From Pseudomonadota bacterium (GTDB lineage Bacteria; Pseudomonadota; Gammaproteobacteria; Xanthomonadales; Xanthomonadaceae): 5,218 nucleotides of DNA. This document shows positions 1-5,218 of the stretch, piece after piece. Location of the stretch: NCBI GenBank assembly GCA_023438325.1, contig JAEXRB010000376.1, positions 1-5,218 on the forward strand, read 5' to 3'. A program made the position numbers and the translations under genes. The stretch's first letter is position 1. Each line of letters begins with the position of its first letter. The notes beneath the pieces were generated by a model. The model was not told the origin of the DNA. It searched no databases and was given only the letters and a program-made list of their open reading frames with translations.

Positions 1-91
1 GTTCATCATGGTGCAAACGGGCGGGTATGGCACGCGCCATGGTTCTGAAGCGGCGCGTTCGCCGTCGCTTCGAGGCGAGGATTGCAAAAAA

Positions 92-115
92 TATACAAGT
101 GTATAGACAAGTGTT
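92..115 (+). promoter_or_regulatory. Tandem operator-like motif upstream of the reductase-desaturase operon
   Basis: An AT-rich island stands out in otherwise GC-rich DNA. Positions 92-105 read TATACAAGTGTATA, a perfect 6-bp inverted repeat (TATACA/TGTATA) around an AG centre. Positions 92-103 and 104-115 form a tandem 12-bp repeat matching at 10 of 12 positions; each copy contains ACAAGTGT, itself ACA-AG-TGT. The block ends 24 bp before the ATG at 139 and contains -10-like hexamers (TATACA 92-97, TATAGA 102-107), but no good -35 at normal spacing. Unsaturated-fatty-acid genes are often controlled by TetR-family repressors such as FabR and DesT that bind palindromes at the promoter, so an operator overlapping the promoter is the natural reading. 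The repeats are seen; the regulator and its binding are inferred. Confidence 0.5.
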
Positions 116-138
116 TCCCGCGCCGGTATGGTGCGCGC

Positions 139-1224
139 ATGGCTCGATCACGCCCCTCTCGCAACCGCTCCAGCTCGTTTCTCGATGCCTGGGTGAATCC
201 GCGTTTTTTTGATTTCTGGGCCTCGCGCCTGAACCGCTTGTGGTCGTGGCAGCGGCCGCTGGCGCGCGTGGTTTCGTGCGAACGGATCGGCCCTGATGCG
301 GTGACGCTTGCGCTGCGCCGCAACCGCCATTGCGGGCCGGTGCTGCCGGGTCAGCACGTCAATGTGGGTGCGGAGATCGACGGGCGCATGGTGACGCGCT
401 GCTACAGCCCCACGTGCCATGCCGATGGCACGCTGTCGATCAGTGTGAAAGCCATCGACGGCGGCCGCTTGAGTCGCCACCTCTGCGACGTGGTGCGGCC
501 GGGCGATGTGGTGGAGTTGGGCGCCGGGTTCGGTGAAATGACGCTCCCGCGCACTACTGCCGAGCCGTGGTTGTTTCTCGCTGCCGGCAGCGGCATCACG
601 CCGATGGCGAGCCTGCTCCGCGATCTGGCCGCGCGTGACATGCCGGCCACGGTGGATCTCATGTACTGGGCACGCAGCGAGGCGGATTTGTGGTTTGCCG
701 ACGAGTTGCGCGGGATGGCCGCGAAGTTTCCTTCGTTTCGCCTGCATCTGTTCACCACGCGGGATGTTCCTGCACGTGAGGACGTGGCGCACGGGCGCAT
801 CGCAGCTCCAGTGCTCGAACAACGTCTCGACGAGATGCCGAATCGTCACGTCTATGCTTGCGGCCCCGCCGGATTCGTCGATGCGGCACGCGCTTTGCTG
901 GCGGGTTCGGTTGCCTCGTTCGATGCGGAAGCTTTCAGCATGCCGGAAGCGCCGCTGGCCGAGGAAGGCGAGGTGCAGGTGCATCTGGCAAAACGCGGCC
1001 TGACGCTCAGCTTGCCGCGTGCCGCGACCTTGCTTTCCGCACTGGAAGCGGCAGGGCTGCGGCCTGCCTCGGGCTGCCGAATGGGCATTTGCCATACCTG
1101 CGCCTGCGGCAAACGCTCCGGCGCCACCCACGATCTTCTCACCGGAGAAACGGCTTCCGAGCCGGTTTCCTCCCTGCGCCTGTGCGTGAGTCGCCCGGCC
1201 AGTGACCTTGTTCTGGATCTTTGA
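139..1224 (+). CDS. Flavodoxin/ferredoxin-type oxidoreductase with C-terminal [2Fe-2S] domain, electron donor to the desaturase
   Basis: This 361-residue protein is an NAD(P)H-dependent electron-transfer enzyme of the ferredoxin-NADP+ reductase superfamily with a fused plant-type ferredoxin. After an N-terminal segment typical of desaturase partners (LNRLWSWQRPLARV, about residues 31-44), the flavin-binding barrel carries RCYS at 87-90. The nucleotide-binding domain has GSGITP at 150-155 and CGP at 241-243. The ferredoxin domain spans about 278-361, with cluster ligands C313, C318, C321 and C349 in the CX4CX2CX27C pattern. All expected motifs are intact. It presumably moves electrons from NAD(P)H to the di-iron centre of the desaturase encoded one base downstream, as DesC does for DesB in Pseudomonas. 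ATG 139 was chosen because the in-frame TTG at 82 would run coding sequence through the operator-like motif. No clear Shine-Dalgarno sequence precedes 139, so the exact start is less certain than the function. Cofactor preference (NADH or NADPH) cannot be read. Confidence 0.9.
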   Translation: MARSRPSRNRSSSFLDAWVNPRFFDFWASRLNRLWSWQRPLARVVSCERIGPDAVTLALRRNRHCGPVLPGQHVNVGAEIDGRMVTRCYSPTCHADGTLSISVKAIDGGRLSRHLCDVVRPGDVVELGAGFGEMTLPRTTAEPWLFLAAGSGITPMASLLRDLAARDMPATVDLMYWARSEADLWFADELRGMAAKFPSFRLHLFTTRDVPAREDVAHGRIAAPVLEQRLDEMPNRHVYACGPAGFVDAARALLAGSVASFDAEAFSMPEAPLAEEGEVQVHLAKRGLTLSLPRAATLLSALEAAGLRPASGCRMGICHTCACGKRSGATHDLLTGETASEPVSSLRLCVSRPASDLVLDL

Positions 1225-1225
1225 A

Positions 1226-2353
1226 ATGACATCTGAAACCGCTGTCAAAAACCGTACCTTGAGCGCCGACGAACTGGCGAGCTTCGCCGAGGAACTGGAT
1301 GCGCTGCGCACCCGCACGGTTGCCTCGCTCGGCCAGCGCGATGCCGATCACATCCGGCGCGTGGTCGCGGCGGTGCGGTGGTGCGGCCTGCTCGGGCGTG
1401 CGCTGCTGTTTGTCGGTGCCTTCGTGCATGCGGTGTTGATCCCGGCGTGGATCTTGGGGGTGCTGCTGCTGGCCGCTTCCAAGATCCTGGACAACATGGA
1501 AGTGGGCCACAACGTGATCCATGGCCAATACGACTGGATGGGCGATCCGAGCCTGCAAAGCCGCAGTTACGAATGGGATATCGTGGCCACTGCCGACAAC
1601 TGGCGGCATACGCATAATTTTCGTCACCACACCTACACCAACGTGCGTGGCATGGACGATGACATCGGCTATGGCCTTCTGCGCATCTTCCCCGAACAGC
1701 GCTGGCGCCCGTTCTATCTGTTCCAGCCGCTGATCGCGGTGGTGTTCGCGCTGGCCTTCCAGTGGGGCGTGGCGATTCAGGCGTTGAAGCTGGAGCGTTG
1801 GATCAAGGGCCGCGTGCCCACGCACCGGATGTTGCGCAAGGCGCGCCCGGTACTGCGCAAGGTCGGCCGTCAGCTTGGCAAGGATTACGTGCTGTTCCCA
1901 TTGCTGGCAGGGCCGTTCTTCGCCACCGTGCTGTTCGGCAATCTCGTTGCAAACGGCCTGCGCAACGTATGGACCTACATGGTGATCTTCTGTGGCCACT
2001 TCACTGCCGATGCGGAAACCTTCCCCAAGGAAAGCATCCGCAACGAGAGCCGCGGGCACTGGTACCTGCGGCAGTTGCGTGGTTCCTCCAACATCGCCGG
2101 TGGGCGCTGGCTGCATCTGTTTACCGGCAACCTGAGCCACCAGATCGAGCATCACTTCTATCCGGACGTACCAGCCAACCGTTATGCCGAAATGGCGCGC
2201 GAAGTGCGTGCCATCTGCGTGCGCTATGGCCAGCACTACAACACCGGTTCGATGCCGCGACAGTTCGGGCAGGTGATCTGGCGCATCCTGCGGCACGCCT
2301 TCCCGAGCCGGCCACGGCCCGCATTGGACGCAGGACTTCCCGCCGGGGCTTGA
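1226..2353 (+). CDS. Membrane fatty-acid (acyl-CoA/acyl-lipid) desaturase
   Basis: This 375-residue integral membrane di-iron desaturase probably introduces a double bond into saturated acyl chains at the inner membrane. The histidine boxes are complete: H95-N-V-I-H99 in GHNVIHGQ, the second box WRHTHNFRHH (H128, H130, H134, H135), and HQIEHH at 305-310. A further conserved-type GHF occurs at 257-259. Hydrophobic segments lie near 57-84, 163-184 and 222-241, the usual two hairpins with the His boxes on the cytoplasmic face. HQIEHH places it with DesB/DesA3-like and front-end-type enzymes. The coupling to a reductase-ferredoxin favours an acyl-CoA delta-9 enzyme like P. aeruginosa DesB, but regioselectivity and substrate are inference. 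ATG 1226 follows the reductase stop (TGA 1222-1224) by one base, with a weak GGAT about 7 bases upstream, so translation is probably coupled. An in-frame GTG at 1202 would add eight residues inside the reductase gene and has no ribosome binding site. Confidence 0.92.
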   Translation: MTSETAVKNRTLSADELASFAEELDALRTRTVASLGQRDADHIRRVVAAVRWCGLLGRALLFVGAFVHAVLIPAWILGVLLLAASKILDNMEVGHNVIHGQYDWMGDPSLQSRSYEWDIVATADNWRHTHNFRHHTYTNVRGMDDDIGYGLLRIFPEQRWRPFYLFQPLIAVVFALAFQWGVAIQALKLERWIKGRVPTHRMLRKARPVLRKVGRQLGKDYVLFPLLAGPFFATVLFGNLVANGLRNVWTYMVIFCGHFTADAETFPKESIRNESRGHWYLRQLRGSSNIAGGRWLHLFTGNLSHQIEHHFYPDVPANRYAEMAREVRAICVRYGQHYNTGSMPRQFGQVIWRILRHAFPSRPRPALDAGLPAGA

Positions 2354-2377
2354 CTTCCTCCGGCGCGGCCCTACCTT
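2350..2377 (+). promoter_or_regulatory. Possible sigma-70-type promoter for the fmdB-like gene
   Basis: TTGACT (2350-2355) matches five of six bases of the -35 consensus. It is followed after 16 bp by TACCTT (2372-2377), a poor -10 with three of six matches. The site overlaps the desaturase stop codon and would start transcription about 20 bases before ATG 2406. The zinc-ribbon gene has no obvious functional tie to the desaturase, so a separate promoter is reasonable, but the weak -10 keeps this tentative; read-through from the operon is an alternative. Confidence 0.22.
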
Positions 2378-2405
2378 TGCCGCCTCTGCGAAACCGAGTC
2401 ACGCG

Positions 2406-2717
2406 ATGCCCATTTATGCTTTTCAGTGCGGTCAGTGCGGTCACCAGTTCGACCGACTGCAGCGCCTGTCCGATCCTGACCCCGATACCTGCCCGTCCTG
2501 TTCCGCGCAGGCGATTCGCCGCCAGCTGACCGCGCCGCAGTTCCGTCTGGCCGGTGGCGGCTGGTACGAAACAGACTTCAAGAAAGAAGGCGACAAGAAA
2601 CGCAATCTGGCCGATGGCGGAGGCAGCGAGAGCGGCAAATCCGAAGCCGCACCTGCTACTTCATCGCCAGCCACGCCGGCGCCTTCGACGCCCGCCAAGG
2701 CCGCAACGCCGGATTGA
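2406..2717 (+). CDS. FmdB-family zinc-ribbon protein
   Basis: This 103-residue small protein has an N-terminal single zinc ribbon of the FmdB regulatory-protein family. It opens MPIYAFQC, with C8-X2-C11 and C29-X2-C32 as the four zinc ligands. A conserved-looking stretch with FRLAGGGWYETDF follows at about residues 47-59. From about residue 70 to the end it becomes a low-complexity Ser/Ala/Pro/Thr tail, probably disordered. FmdB was named as a putative regulator of formamidase/amidase genes, but for most bacterial members the role is unknown, so no specific function is assigned. In many proteobacteria the gene lies near aspS; here it sits 52 bp after the desaturase and 48 bp before a lipoprotein gene. 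The start is clear because MPIY is the family's usual N-terminus, although the Shine-Dalgarno sequence is weak. Confidence 0.88.
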   Translation: MPIYAFQCGQCGHQFDRLQRLSDPDPDTCPSCSAQAIRRQLTAPQFRLAGGGWYETDFKKEGDKKRNLADGGGSESGKSEAAPATSSPATPAPSTPAKAATPD

Positions 2718-2747
2718 TCTGCGCGCATCTGTACCGAATGCCTCGGG

Positions 2748-2753
2748 GGAGGT
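2748..2753 (+). promoter_or_regulatory. Ribosome binding site for the lipoprotein gene
   Basis: GGAGGT, within a run GGGGGAGGT, lies 12 bases before ATG 2766. It is a near-perfect Shine-Dalgarno sequence at slightly long spacing. It supports 2766 over the internal ATG at 2781, which would lose the Asn-Arg n-region of the signal peptide. Confidence 0.6.
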
Positions 2754-2765
2754 AGTGTTGTCGGC

Positions 2766-3383
2766 ATGAACAGACTCCTCATGCTTTCAATCTCTCTGCT
2801 CTTGGCTGGATGTGGCGGCAGTTCCGCTGCCACGCAGCAACCTGCCTCCGAGCAAGCCCCGGTCGATGCCTTTCTGGCCCGCATCGCGCAACATTGCGGT
2901 CAGGCATTCGAGGGCCGCATCGTTGCCAATACGCCGGCCTCGGCTACTCCCGATCCGTTCGAGGGCAAGGCATTGGTGATGCACGTGCGTGGCTGTGGCG
3001 AAGGCGCGCTTCGTATTCCGTTTCACGTCGGTGATGACCGCTCGCGCACATGGGTGCTGACGCGTACCGATGCCGGCTTGCGCCTCAAGCACGATCATCG
3101 CCACGAGGATGGCAGCGACGATGCGGTGACGATGTACGGCGGCGATACCGCCGATGCCGGCACGCCGCAACGGCAGGCGTTTCCGGTGGATGCCGAATCG
3201 GTCGCGATGTTTCAGCGCGAGGGCCTGAATGCCTCGGTGGCCAACGTCTGGGCGATGGAGGTCGAGCCGGGCCAGCGTTTCGTCTATGAATTGGCGCGTC
3301 CGGGCAGTGATCGCCTGTTCCGGGTCGAGTTCGACCTGTCCCGCCCGGTCGAGGCACCGCCGCCGCCGTGGGGTTCGGACTGA
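2766..3383 (+). CDS. Predicted lipoprotein of unknown function with His/Asp-rich motif
   Basis: This 205-residue protein begins with a short lipoprotein signal peptide: MNR, a hydrophobic core (residues 4-13), and lipobox LLAGC at 12-16. Cleavage would leave lipidated C16, followed by GGSSAAT, with no Asp at +2 that would suggest inner-membrane retention, so the outer membrane is the likely site. After a 15-20 residue linker the mature part contains C44 and C77, a possible disulfide. A charged segment HDHRHEDGSDD at 109-119 is followed by AVTMYGGD; it looks like a metal- or ligand-binding loop, or a conserved signature of an uncharacterised family. The C-terminus ends in a Pro-rich EAPPPPWGSD. 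I have the impression of a conserved hypothetical family in gammaproteobacteria but cannot name it. It is followed after 26 bp by the Pycsar-effector-like gene, so the two may be cotranscribed. Export and lipidation are well supported; function is unknown. Confidence 0.85.
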   Translation: MNRLLMLSISLLLAGCGGSSAATQQPASEQAPVDAFLARIAQHCGQAFEGRIVANTPASATPDPFEGKALVMHVRGCGEGALRIPFHVGDDRSRTWVLTRTDAGLRLKHDHRHEDGSDDAVTMYGGDTADAGTPQRQAFPVDAESVAMFQREGLNASVANVWAMEVEPGQRFVYELARPGSDRLFRVEFDLSRPVEAPPPPWGSD

Positions 3384-3397
3384 GCGAAAGCCGTGCC

Positions 3398-3401
3398 GGA
3401 G
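3398..3401 (+). promoter_or_regulatory. Ribosome binding site deciding the start of the PycTM-like gene
   Basis: GGAG, in context CCGGAGC, lies eight bases before ATG 3410, an ideal spacing. The alternative in-frame GTG at 3368 would overlap the lipoprotein gene by 16 bases and lacks any such site, so 3410 is preferred. Confidence 0.55.
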
Positions 3402-3409
3402 CTGCGTCT

Positions 3410-3976
3410 ATGTCATGCCGCGAATCCGAATCCGCCTCGCCTCAGTCGGCGAGGCCCTTCGCAACCGTCGAGGAACGCTCCACCACCGATCATCTGATCC
3501 GCCTGGTGCAGCAGCACCATGTGCAGCTTTCGACGATGGCCGATACCAAGGCCAACATCATCATCACCGTGTCGTCCATCGTGCTGACGCTGGCGCTGGG
3601 ACGTGCGGCCGATGCCGAGTATCGCTTGGCGATGGCGGTGCTCGGCGTCTTCACGTTGGTGGCGCTGCTGCTGGCCATCCTTGCGGTGTTGCCCAAGTAC
3701 CGCCGCATCGCGTGGCACGCCGGGCCGCTGCCTGCAGATTTCAACATCACGTTCTTTGGTCATTTCGCGGGGCTTTCGCAAGAGCGTTTCCTGCGCGAGC
3801 TGGCTGATGCAATGCAGCCGGGCCAGGCGTATGAAACCGCCGCGCGCGACATCTACGGCCTGGGGCGCTATCTGGCCGCACACAAGTATCCCTACCTGCG
3901 CCTGAGCTACCTGTTCTTCCTGTCAGGCTTCCTGCTGGCGTGCCTGATTCAGGCTTGGCACATTTTCACGCACTGA
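3410..3976 (+). CDS. Pycsar effector-like (PycTM/DUF5706 type) transmembrane protein
   Basis: This 188-residue membrane protein resembles the Pycsar effector family. Following a polar N-terminus (1-25) is an amphipathic helix with QQHHVQLSTMADTKANIIIT at about 34-53; the ADTKAN element leading straight into a membrane helix is the recognisable hallmark. Two hydrophobic segments form a hairpin (about 49-64 and 73-94). A soluble loop follows (95-160) with FFGHFAGLS, a helix rich in Arg/Glu, and YETAARDIYGLGRYLAAHKY. A third helix lies at about 163-184. In Pycsar antiphage systems such proteins are triggered by cCMP or cUMP from a partner cyclase and disrupt the membrane. Here no cyclase gene is visible: a lipoprotein gene lies 26 bp upstream and a convergent membrane protein gene downstream. 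It may be a stand-alone housekeeping relative rather than a defence effector. The family call rests on recognition of the motif and topology, without a database search. Confidence 0.72.
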   Translation: MSCRESESASPQSARPFATVEERSTTDHLIRLVQQHHVQLSTMADTKANIIITVSSIVLTLALGRAADAEYRLAMAVLGVFTLVALLLAILAVLPKYRRIAWHAGPLPADFNITFFGHFAGLSQERFLRELADAMQPGQAYETAARDIYGLGRYLAAHKYPYLRLSYLFFLSGFLLACLIQAWHIFTH

Positions 3977-4871
3977 CCGGCGTGGCGGCGCGCAAGCGCA
4001 ACTCCTCGTAACAGACGCTGTAGCCGGCCGTGGCCAGTGGCAGCAACGCCGCCATCAGCGGCGCGGACAACAACTGCCCGAATACCAGCCAGCCAGGACG
4101 CAACAGCGCGCTGCCGCCCTCCATGCCTGCCGCGAATGCGCCGGTGATGGTGAACGGTACGGCGCCTGCCGTGCCGAGGATGCCGAGATAAGCCAGCAAT
4201 GGCAGTGACACCACACCGGCCGCCAGCGCCCAGTGTCCGCGCACCCATCGGAAACTCAGGCGTTGTGCGGCGAGAGCGTCCTGCCCATCGAGCAGGATCG
4301 GCGGATAAATGAAAGACGCCGCGATCGAAACCCAGGCCAGTGGCGCGGAGGAAATCAGCAGGCCAACGAGCAGGGCCAGCAGCAACACCAAAGGATCATC
4401 GCTGCCGCGCCCTGCCAGCACCGCCACGCCGACGGGAGCCAATGCCAGCAGGGTCAGCCCCGTGTAAGTCAGCGAAGCCAGCAGGGCGGCGGGATAACGA
4501 CGTGCGGCCCAAGCCAGATCTGCGGTTTCGTCGTTTCCCTGCCCACGCGCGATCAGGCCCTGACGGCGCAGCATTGCCAGAAAGAACAGCAGACTGGCCA
4601 AAGTGGCAAGCGTGGCGAAGGCGGTGCCGGCCAGCGTCGGGCGGAATATGCCCGGTTCGATCCACGCCATCAGCGGATTCTCGACGAAGCGTTCACGCGT
4701 GTTCCACCACCACCCGAGCCATGGCAGTTGCGACAGCAATGAAAACCACAGCGCATGCAGGAAGGTCGGGCGCAGACTGGCAAGCCACAGCGCAAAACTG
4801 GACTGCATCAATGCGCCAAAGTCACGTGGCGCGTGCGCAGGGCGATACTGGAGGGCAGGGTTGGATACCAT
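3966..4871 (-). CDS. Polytopic inner-membrane protein of unknown function
   Basis: This protein of about 301 residues has roughly six hydrophobic segments (about 37-56, 80-104, 126-152, 160-190, 213-245, 261-285), so it should be an integral inner-membrane protein. The stretch YPPILLDGQDALAAQRLSF (189-207), followed by RGHW, recalls the 'aL..S..LvrG.W' element of uncharacterised multi-helix families such as YciC/UPF0259 and BPSS1780-like proteins. This is a resemblance only. No catalytic or transport motif is evident. The frame stays open upstream to 5144, but that extension would run antisense through prmC, so the start is placed at ATG 4871-4869. Alternatives are GTG 4877-4875 and ATG 4808-4806 (MQSSF, 280 residues); none has a good Shine-Dalgarno sequence. 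If 4808 is used, 69 bp separate it from prmC, leaving more room for promoters. Its stop codon lies inside the end of the convergent PycTM-like gene, an 11-bp overlap. Confidence 0.78.
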   Translation of the reverse strand: MVSNPALQYRPAHAPRDFGALMQSSFALWLASLRPTFLHALWFSLLSQLPWLGWWWNTRERFVENPLMAWIEPGIFRPTLAGTAFATLATLASLLFFLAMLRRQGLIARGQGNDETADLAWAARRYPAALLASLTYTGLTLLALAPVGVAVLAGRGSDDPLVLLLALLVGLLISSAPLAWVSIAASFIYPPILLDGQDALAAQRLSFRWVRGHWALAAGVVSLPLLAYLGILGTAGAVPFTITGAFAAGMEGGSALLRPGWLVFGQLLSAPLMAALLPLATAGYSVCYEELRLRAATPVSA

Positions 4872-4877
4872 CTGCAC

Positions 4878-5218
4878 ATGATGCCGCAAACCGATGCACT
4901 CTCCGCCACGACGTTTCCGCCCGCCGCCACGCTTGCCGTGCTCGTGCGCCATGCTGCTGCGAAATTGCCGGGCGAATCGGCGCGACGCGAGGCTGAAATG
5001 CTGCTTGAGCACGTTCTGGGCAAGGGGCGCGCCTGGCTGTTCTCGCATGCCGATGAAGTGCCGGGCGTCGAAGTCGTGGCAGGCTTCTGCCAACTTCTTG
5101 CGCGCCGTGTGCAGGGTGAGCCGCTGGCGTATCTCATTGGTCACGCGGGCTTCTGGACGCTCGATCTCCTCGTTTCATCCGCTACCTTGATCCCGCGCCC
5201 GGAAACCGAGCTGCTGGT
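4878..5218 (+). CDS. prmC: PrmC/HemK release-factor glutamine methyltransferase, N-terminal part (cut by window edge)
   Basis: The visible 113 codons encode the N-terminal helical domain and the start of the next part of PrmC, which methylates the glutamine of the GGQ motif in release factors 1 and 2 using S-adenosylmethionine. Diagnostic stretches are RREAEMLLEHVL (36-47), RAWLFSH (51-57), RRVQGEPLAYLIGHAGFWTL (76-95) and TLIPRPETELL (103-113), the strongly conserved entry to the methyltransferase domain. The SAM-binding glycine loop and the NPPY catalytic motif lie beyond the window, so integrity cannot be judged. Two consecutive ATGs (4878 and 4881) could start it; no strong ribosome binding site is present, the best being GGAT at 4863-4866. 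In Escherichia coli prmC follows prfA in an operon; here the 5' neighbour is a divergent membrane-protein gene, so this prmC must have its own promoter in or near 4809-4877. Confidence 0.93.
   Translation, partial: MMPQTDALSATTFPPAATLAVLVRHAAAKLPGESARREAEMLLEHVLGKGRAWLFSHADEVPGVEVVAGFCQLLARRVQGEPLAYLIGHAGFWTLDLLVSSATLIPRPETELL

Noticed and set aside
82..138. TTG start at 82 extending the reductase by 19 residues
   Set aside because: The extension would be encoded by the tandem operator-like repeat, has no ribosome binding site, and does not look like the N-terminus of this family.
148..1317. Long open frame of 389 codons on the minus strand antisense to the reductase gene
   Set aside because: It is rich in Arg, His, Gln and Ala with no recognisable motif, and lies opposite a gene with full catalytic motifs. 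Such antisense frames are common in GC-rich DNA with biased third positions.
1139..2296. Minus-strand open frame of 385 codons opposite the desaturase
   Set aside because: Composition-driven shadow of the desaturase, which carries all three histidine boxes on the plus strand.
2341..2365. Inverted repeat CGCCGG/CCGGCG across the desaturase stop codon as a terminator
   Set aside because: The stem is only six perfect pairs (eight with a G-T pair), the left arm lies in coding sequence, and no T-run follows. Chance pairing in GC-rich DNA is likely.
1762..2529. Plus-strand open frame of 255 codons in another frame spanning the desaturase end and the zinc-ribbon gene
   Set aside because: It overlaps two well-supported genes in another frame, and its translation is Arg/Ala/Pro-rich without domain features.
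4233..4742. Gln-rich plus-strand open frame of 169 codons opposite the membrane protein
   Set aside because: The Gln/Arg-rich translation is what the reverse complement of Leu/Ala-rich membrane segments gives; the minus strand encodes a coherent six-helix protein.
4872..5144. N-terminal extension of the minus-strand membrane protein to 5144
   Set aside because: The extra residues are Arg/His-rich and hydrophilic, and lie antisense to the conserved prmC coding sequence.

Overview
The window is GC-rich and densely coded, and reads as chromosomal DNA of a gammaproteobacterium. The Xanthomonadales (Xanthomonas/Rhodanobacter/Dyella-like) are the best guess, from the FmdB protein with its Ala/Pro/Ser/Thr tail, the reductase-desaturase pair and the general protein style. 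That placement is inference from protein resemblance; no rRNA or other marker is present. I see no insertion sequences, phage genes, CRISPR arrays, tRNA or rRNA.

Layout. Positions 1-138 are a leader holding two tandem, palindrome-like AT-rich motifs (92-115), probably operator/promoter DNA. Next is a tightly coupled two-gene unit: a flavin and [2Fe-2S] ferredoxin reductase (139-1224) and a membrane fatty-acid desaturase (1226-2353), one base apart. The same-strand genes that follow are an FmdB-type zinc-ribbon protein (2406-2717), an unrecognised lipoprotein with a His/Asp-rich motif (2766-3383), and a three-helix membrane protein resembling the Pycsar effector (PycTM) family (3410-3976). A minus-strand polytopic membrane protein (3966-4871) converges on that last gene with an 11-bp overlap of coding ends. 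Just beyond its 5' end, the plus-strand prmC/hemK gene starts at 4878 and runs off the right edge.

How the genes work together. The reductase presumably passes electrons from NAD(P)H through flavin and its C-terminal iron-sulfur domain to the di-iron desaturase, which introduces a double bond into an acyl chain and so adjusts membrane fluidity. The arrangement matches known pairs such as DesC-DesB of Pseudomonas aeruginosa and Rv3230c-DesA3 of Mycobacterium tuberculosis. The leader motifs suggest control by a regulator, plausibly TetR-family as for DesT/FabR, but the regulator is not visible. The remaining genes look like unrelated housekeeping or envelope genes.

Most notable are the Pycsar-effector-like protein with no nucleotide cyclase in view, and the tandem operator-like repeat. 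No new multi-gene system can be demonstrated from this window alone.
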